From positions 124,001 to 188,000 of the forward strand of contig CAUWBF010000003.1 in the NCBI GenBank assembly GCA_963557785.1: a stretch of 64,000 nucleotides of DNA, in the 5' to 3' direction. The translations under genes and the position numbers were made by a program. The DNA comes from Merdicola sp963557785 (lineage in GTDB: Bacteria; Bacillota; Clostridia; TANB77; CAG-508). The notes below the pieces were generated by a model, which was given only the letters and a program-made list of their open reading frames with translations, did not search any database and was not told where the DNA came from. Below are positions 15,001-23,400 of this stretch, piece by piece. Numbering within the stretch: the first letter of the stretch is position 1; each line of letters begins with the position of its first letter.

Positions 15001-18000
15001 CATATGCATATCTGTCTCCAGTTAGGTATGAACCTGCTTGATTAAATACAATTCCAAATTGGCCATATGTATTATTTCCTGTTGCATAAAGATTACCATC
15101 ATCTTTAATAACAGTAGAGAAATTATTATAATATTCGCCTATGGCAAATACACCATCAAAATCGCTATCATCAGCGTTTTTCATAGCTACTGCTTTTGTA
15201 AAGTTTTGTATTGCTCTTTGTGATAAATTGTAGTTTGTATTTCCTCCTACTACATAAACTTTTCCTTCATTATCTAGCATATATGTTGCTATTCCTGAAG
15301 CGCTTATTTGCTTAATATTTGTTAATTCTGTATCTTCATCTGAATCAATTAGTACTTTAACTGGTAAACTTGAATTTGTAGTTGTACCATTTCCTAATTG
15401 TCCATTTGTATTTAATCCTGTTGTATAAATTGTTTTGTCTTTAGATAGAACTACTGTATGGCTTACTCCAGATGCTACTGCTGTTGCATTTTTTAACATA
15501 CCTGTTCCATCTTCATTTCTCATTTGTATAAAATATCCGTATTGTGTTGTATCTGATGAACCATATTGTCCATAATTATTTTGTCCTGCTGACCAAACTG
15601 TTCCATCAGCTTTTAATACTGTTGTTGTATTTCCTTTGCTAGATACTTCTATTACATTATTTATATCTAATGCTTTTACTGGAAGTGAAGTATTTGTTGT
15701 ATTCCAACGTGCAAATTGTCCATTTCCGTTATATCCAACACTGTATACTTCTCCATTTTCTTTTAATAATACTGTATGATTTGCACCTGCTGATATATCT
15801 ACTATTCCTGTCATCATATCTGTACCGTTTTCAGCTAACATTTGTACTGCATAATATGACATTGTAGTATTATTTTGTCCTAGTTGACCATAAGTATTAA
15901 TACCCCAAGACCAAACTGTTCCATCAGCTCTTAGTGCTACAAAATAGTTTTGTCCTGCAGCTATTTTTATAACATTATCTAATTCTGTAAATTCTGCTGT
16001 TTTAACTTGAACATAAGTTGCAGATTTATCTCTTTTTCCTCTACCTAGTTCTCCATTTGTATTATCTCCTGCTGTCCAAACTGTTCCGTCTTCTTTTAAT
16101 ACTGCTGTTGTATTTAGGCTTTCTGCAACTGCAGCATAAGCTACAGCGTTTTCATCATTTAATAATACTGTTACTTTAACTTGTGCTTCATTTTGTGTAT
16201 TGTTATCTATTATTCTAATTATTGTTTGTCCAAATGCTACTGCTGTAATATTTCCTTCTTGGTCTACTGTTGCAATACCTTCATCATCAGATTCCCAAGT
16301 AATATTATCTAGGTTATATGTAACATCTCCTAAATTTAAATTTTGTTTATATTCGGCATTTACTTTTATTTCGTTTCCAACTTTTAATGTTAATTGTTTC
16401 TTGTCTAATTCTATATATTCTTTATTTATTATTGTTGATCTTAATAAATTTCCACCTGGTATGTTTGTTAATCCATTTCCACTATTTAAGTATCCACTTA
16501 CTGCTATATGACCATCTTCTGTTCTTACATATAGTAAAGGATTTGCATTTAATGTATCATTTGTATATATTTCAACTATTTTAGATTCTAAGTCTGAATT
16601 TAATTTTACTGGATATGCATTTATATTTGCTGTTGCTCCATTTCCGAATTGTCCATAACCATTATATCCAACACTATATACATCCCCATTATTATCTAAT
16701 AATACTGTGTTGTTATAGGCATTTTTAATATCAATAATATTATTTATATATCCTGTATTATTAGCGTTCTTCATTTGAGTAAATGTTGATGTACCATAAT
16801 TCTCGCCAGTATTTCCTCCAGAAGTTCCATTTCCTAATGCTCCATAATATATTCTACCACAAGACCAAACTGTTCCATCTTCTTTTAAGATTACTAAATT
16901 ATCATGCCCTGCTGATACTTTTATAATATTATTTACATTATTATATACTCTTGTTGGAATTGTAACACTTGAATTATATGAACTGTGTCCTAAACGGTAG
17001 TAGGCACCATATCCCCAAGTCCAAAGTTCTCCGTCTTTTCCTAAAGCTGTTGCATAATCATCTCCTGCTGATATTTGTATAATATCATGTACTTCTAATG
17101 TTTGAGTTGCATACTTAATCGGTGTTGTTGTATTTCCAATTCCACATTCACCATTATTGTTGTATCCCCATGCATATATATATCCATCATTTGTTATGGC
17201 ATATGCTGTACTATCGTCTGTCATTTGTTCTATTGCTTTTATATTAGTTAATGGTGTTTCGCTATCAACCATTACTTGTACTGGAACTAGACTGTCTGTA
17301 GTAGTACCATTGCCTAATTGTGCATAATTATTTCTTCCATATGTCCAAACTGTTCCATCAGTTTTTAATACTGCTGTATTCCATGACCCTACAGCAATAT
17401 CTATAATTCCTGTTAAAGGTGTTCCATCTACGTCCAATGCTTGAACTGGTTCTGAGCTACTTATTTTTGTATTATTTCCTAATTGTCCATATGCATTATT
17501 TCCCCAGCTCCAAACTGTTCCATCTTCTTTTAATAATACTGTAAAATTATCTCCTACTGCTATTTTTTCTATTAAAGATTTTTTAACATTTACTAAAACT
17601 TGTTTTGTAAATCCATTTGTTTCATCTGTAATTGTTACTCTTGCTGATCCACATACTAAACCTGTTACTTTTCCATTTTCATCTACAGATATAACTCCAT
17701 TATCTTCTGCTACAAATGTTAAATTTCCTAAAGTTATCTCATCATTGTATATATTTATACCTTCATCAATATATGAATCAAGAGTTAATTCTTCTCCAAT
17801 TTTTATGTCATATATATTTTTATCTGTCCTTAATTTTGTTGGATCACATAATGTTAATGTTGTGTGATTAGCAGTATCTTGGTTTGCAAATGTACCATAA
17901 GGTTGGTAACCTGCCATATTTATTGTTCCATCACGTTTTACATATGCTATTTGGCTTCCTCTTGTTTTTCCTACGAATAAGATATCTGATAAGTTAGTTG

Positions 18001-21000
18001 TTCCATCTGTATCTTTTATTGCTACAAATGATGTAACTTGTGTTGCATTTCCTTGTGCTAAATCTCCATATTGATTGTATCCTAATCCGTATACATTATT
18101 GTTTGCATCTACTATTATTGATTCCCATACAGATGCCATAATAGATTTTACTTGAATATCTCCTGTATTTAATTTTACTGGTAATGTTTTATTTCCTGTT
18201 GCTCCTTGTCCTAATTGATAATGTTCATTGTTGCCTACACCATATACTTCTTTATCTTTATTTAAGAATAAAGCAAATGTATTTGTTGCACTTATATCAA
18301 TTATATTTTCTAAGCTTCCTGTTCCTTCTTTATTAAATACATATTCAAATCTAGTATCTTTTTCTGCAGTTGTTCCAACTCCTACTTGTCCTGCTGTGCT
18401 CCATCCTGCTGAATAAACTTTTTGTTCACTTGTTAGAATATATGCATTTACATATGATGCTTGTACTTTTATAGCATTTTGTACATCACCAATTTTTATT
18501 GGTAATTTTTTATTTGCATTTCTTTCTAATAGATAATCTGTATATCCCCATGTATATACATCACCTTTATTATCTAATGCTAAAACTATATATTGATTTG
18601 ATGATGCACTTCCTACTGATGCATCTATATCGATAATATTTTCTAAATATCCTGTACCTGCTGTATTCTTTACTTTTACTGCTACATTTCTATTTGTAGT
18701 ATCGTTTTGTCCTAATTGTCCAATGTTATTTAATCCCCAAGCATATACATATCCATCTTGAGTTAAAGCATATGCTGTATACCAGCTTTGTGCTATTTTA
18801 ACAACATTTTCAAGATATCCACCTTCATCTTTTTTAACTCTTGTGTATTCTGCTTTATTTATGTTAGTTCCGTCTCCTAATTCACCATGTCCATTGTATC
18901 CAATAGTCCAAACTGTTCCATCTTCTTTTAATAAAACATTAAAGTTATCATTTGTTTTTATATCTCCTAAGGTTACAGCTTCTTCGTTATTTCTTATAAC
19001 TGTAACTATTGAACTTGCCTTTAAACCTGTATTTTTATCTTCTACCCAAATAGTTGCTGTTCCTATTCCATTTGCTGTAATTTTTCCATCACTAATAGAA
19101 GCAACACTTTCGTCACTTGTGTGCCATTCTAAGTCTAAGTTATTTAATTCTCTATTAATTAAATTTAAGTTGCAATTGTATGTTACACTTAAATCTTTTT
19201 CTTGTGTTTCTTTTAATATTACTTGTCTATCGCTTATTTCTAAGTAATCTTCAAATACTGCTGTAAAATTATTAACTGTGCTATTGGCACTTAATTGTTG
19301 ATAGGCTTCATTATCACCTGTCATCATTACTGTACCATCATTTAATATGATAGACATTGTTTGACCATAGTTTCCATCTTGCATATATTTTACATCAGTT
19401 ATTGCGTTTCTATGTACATCTAAACATTTTGTAAGAGTAGTATGTTTTGATGTATCTGTTGTTCCAATTGATAGACTTCCTTGTCCGTTATATCCTGCTG
19501 CATATAGTCCATCTTCTTTTAAAACATATAGTGTTGAAGATGTTGTTCCAAAGTTTAATACACCATCTACATTTATTGGTTTTATTTTTATATTATTTGT
19601 AGTTGTACCAGTTGCAAGTTGTCCATAATCATTATATCCAACTGAATATAAACTTCCATCATTCTTTTGGAATATTGTAGAAGCCCATAAAGTTGCTATT
19701 TTTGTAACGTCTTCTATATTCGCTTTTGTTGGTACCCCATATTGTGTTGTGTTTTCTGTTCCTAATTGTCCATATGTGTTTAATCCTACTCCATATACTG
19801 TACCATCAGCTTTTAACATAACTAAATAGCTGTCTCCTACTGATATTTGAATTACATCTGTTATTCCTTCAACTTGTCCAAATTTTGTTGCAGGAGAATC
19901 ATCTGTAACTGTTCTTCCTAATCTTCCATTTGCTGTATTTCCTGCTGTCCAAACTGTTCCATCTTCTTTTAGTACTGCTATAAAGTCTGCTCCTGTTTGA
20001 ACTTCTTTTACATCTGTTAAAGGTTCATCATTTACTGTTATTGCTTGTGTGAATTGTGTTTTATTTTCTGTGTCTCCAACTCCTAATTGTCCATTTGTAT
20101 TTAGTCCTGCTGTTTCTAATGTTCCATTTTGTAATACTATTGCACTAAAGTTATATCCACCACTTATATTAATTATGTCTTTTCTTACTTCTCCGTCTTC
20201 GTTTGTTAAAACATATCTATCTGTTGTACTTGCTGTAGTTACTCCATTTCCAAATTGTCCATATGCATTTGTTCCCATAAATGTAACTGTTCCATCTTCT
20301 GCTAAAGCCATTGTATGAGTATCTTTTGATATAACTTTATTTATATCTTGGAAACTTCCATTTTCTGTAACTCTTACTATTACATATGTTCTAATTCCTT
20401 GCTCTGCGTTTTCTATTGTGATTTTTGCAGTACCTTTAGATTTACCTGTAAGTAATCCTGTTTCTGATACTGTAACAATTTCTTCATTATCTGATGAGTA
20501 TGTTAAAGTTCCTGCTGTATTTATTGTATTAAATACGTTTAAGCTATTTTTATATTGTATCTCTAATTGTTTTGTTCCATTTACTTCTACTGTTTTTGTT
20601 AATTCATCTACTACTAATTTTTCATATGAAACTTTAGTTAAATATGTAGCATTTGAATTTATTTGTGTATCATCACCTAATTGTCCAAATTCATTATTTC
20701 CTGCTGACCATATGCTTCCATCTTGACGTATTATTCCTAAGTTTCTTGCTGGCGCTGTTGTATTTGTTATATCAGAATATAGTCTTATACTTCCAGTTGC
20801 TAATAAAATAGCATCTTCTACATCTGTTCCATCGCTATTTTTTAGAGTAGTATATGTTGTTACATTTGTAGTGTTTCCTTGTGATAATTGTCCATATGCA
20901 TTTCCTCCTGTAACATATACTTTTCCATCATCTGCAAGTATCATACTGTGTGATATTCCTGTAGATAGTTGTTTTACTTTTATAGAAACTTCTTGAGTTT

Positions 21001-23400
21001 CTTCTTCTCCATCTGCATTTGCTACAGTAACACTCTTAGTTGGTAATGTTACTTTTGTCCAAGATGTTCTATTTGTAGTATTTCCTAGTCCTAATTGAGC
21101 ATAGTTATTTAATCCTGCTGTATATAGTTCTCCATCAGAAGTTAGTATATTTGCATGATATGTGTTATTTGATGCCATTATTACATCTTTGTTTATTATA
21201 TTAAATAATGATTGATTTGTTGTACTTCCTAATCCTAGTTGTCCATATGCGTTTCCACCTACATTGTATGCTACACCATTTGAATGAATTAATATTGGTG
21301 AATAGCTTTGTCCATTTGCTATGTACGCTATACCTTCCATATTTACTTTAACTGGTATATGTACTTCTGTAGTATTTCCTGTTCCTAATCTATAATCTGT
21401 TGCAGATCCCCAAGCATATACATCTCCATATTCTGTTAATGCCATGCTGGTACCATATCCTGCTCCAATATCTACTATATTTCTTAAACTTTCTGCTCCT
21501 GTTGCATCTAATACTTTTGTAGCATACATTAAGTTAGTTATATTGTTTTGTCCTAATTGTCCATTGCTATTATATCCCCATGCATATATTTCTCCAGCTG
21601 TTGTTAGTGCTAAAACGTGTTCATATCCTACAGATATTTTTCTTATACCTGTTAAATATGTATTTTCATCTATTTTTACTTGAGTAGGTCTTGATTGTGT
21701 TAGGTTGTTTCCTATACCTAGTTGTCCATATTGGTTTACACCCATAGACCATACAGTTCCATCTTCTTTTAAGATTACAGAGAATCCGTCACCTTGTTCG
21801 AATTGTGGAACTGTTATTGCTCCTTCATGATTTGAATAAACATTTATGAATGCTTTTACTTGTAAGTTTAGTCTTTCGTTTGTTCCTATAATTGTTGTTT
21901 GTCCAATTCCTGTTGCTGTTATAACACCTGTGTTTGAGTCTACTGTTGCTACATCTTCGTTCCAAGATGTAAATGTCCAGTCTTCTGCTTTTTGAGCATC
22001 TTTAATAAACACATTAAATGTGCTTGCTTGTAAAACATCTAAATCAAATGTTTCTCCTATTTTTAAATATTTTGTTCTTTCATTTAATACTGTTTCTTTG
22101 TCATTATATTGATATAAATATTTGTAATTAGCTACATTAGCTGATACATCAGTTCCTAATTGATTGTAGCTACTGCTTCCACTTACTAATAGTCTACCAT
22201 CTGTTGTTATTACACCATAGTTTGTTGTTGAGTCTGCTTGTACTAAATATCTTGCATTCGTAATTTCATTTCCTTGTGAGTCTTTCATTGTTGTAAAAGT
22301 AGATAAATTACTTGTATTTCCTTGTGCTAGTATGCCTGTTGAATTATTTCCTATTGTATAAACTGTATTATTTCCATTAATAAATGTTATATTATCATTA
22401 TTAGCTGATATTTCATATATATCATTATAAATCATTGAATTATATATACTTGTATATGAATCATTAATATCATTAATAATTGTTCCTTTTTCATCTAAAA
22501 ATATATATTTATTCTCACTTGCAGATATTTTTGATATTCCACATGTTATTGCCTGATTTACATTACTTAAATTATATACATATCCTTGTTTTGTTAATAT
22601 AATATTTCCTTTAACACTTATTACATCTAATTCTCCTATATCTACTGTCTCTGGTTTAGATGTGTAGCCTTTACCAAATTTATATACTTTTCCATCTGCA
22701 GTAAGTACTGTTGATGTTGCTCCTGTTGCATCTATTTCTTTTATACTTTCTAGTAGTTCCATTTCAATTTCTTTAAATTCAGTTTCAGGTTCTGTTGTTT
22801 CTTCTGTTGTAGTATTATTTTCCACTGGTTCTTCTACTGTAACTTTAATAGTTGTTTTTATTTGTAATTCTGTTGGAGTATTAATATTTTCTGTATTTTC
22901 TGTTCCTAATTGTCCATTACTATTATATCCCCAAACATATATAGTTCCATTTTGAGATAATGCCATTGCATAATTTGTTCCAACTGAAATATCTTTTATA
23001 TTTTCTAATATTTTTGTTGGTTCTGCTCTGTTTTCGTTATCTCCTGTTCCTAATTGTCCATAATTATTTTTACCCCAAGTCCATACTGTTCCATCAGATT
23101 TTAAAGAAACTGTAAAATTTTCTCCCATTTCTACTTGTGGTTTAATTCCATTTAAAACATCAACATAAATATATGTATCTGCATCATTTGTTGAATCATG
23201 AATTTTTATTTTTGTTCTACCTTCTGCTATACCTTTTATAACTCCTTCAGATGTTACTGTAGCTATGTCAGTATTTAATGATTCAAAACTTAAATTTCCT
23301 ATATCTTTATTTTCTCTATTATTTAATTTATTAGTATCAATTGTATAATTCTCATCTACTTGTAATTCAATAGTTTTATCTTCATAATTTAGTGAGCATA
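1..23400 (-). repeat. Array of ~1.4 kb BIG2 + seven-RCC1 supermodules
   Basis: The BIG2 cores lie near 23,263, 21,945, 20,475, 19,095, 17,685, 16,270, 14,040, 12,648, 11,225, 9,833, 8,430, 7,025, 5,614, 4,210, 2,763 and 1,358. Spacing is mostly 1,380-1,450 bases. The exceptions are the first interval (about 1,320, with a degenerate first propeller interrupted by a Thr/Glu-rich linker) and the interval 16,270 to 14,040, which holds an extra glycine-rich domain. In the module from 2,763 to 1,358 seven consecutive blades can be counted. By protein similarity modules 3-6 match 7-10 in order, and 13-14 match 15-16. Confidence 0.88.
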
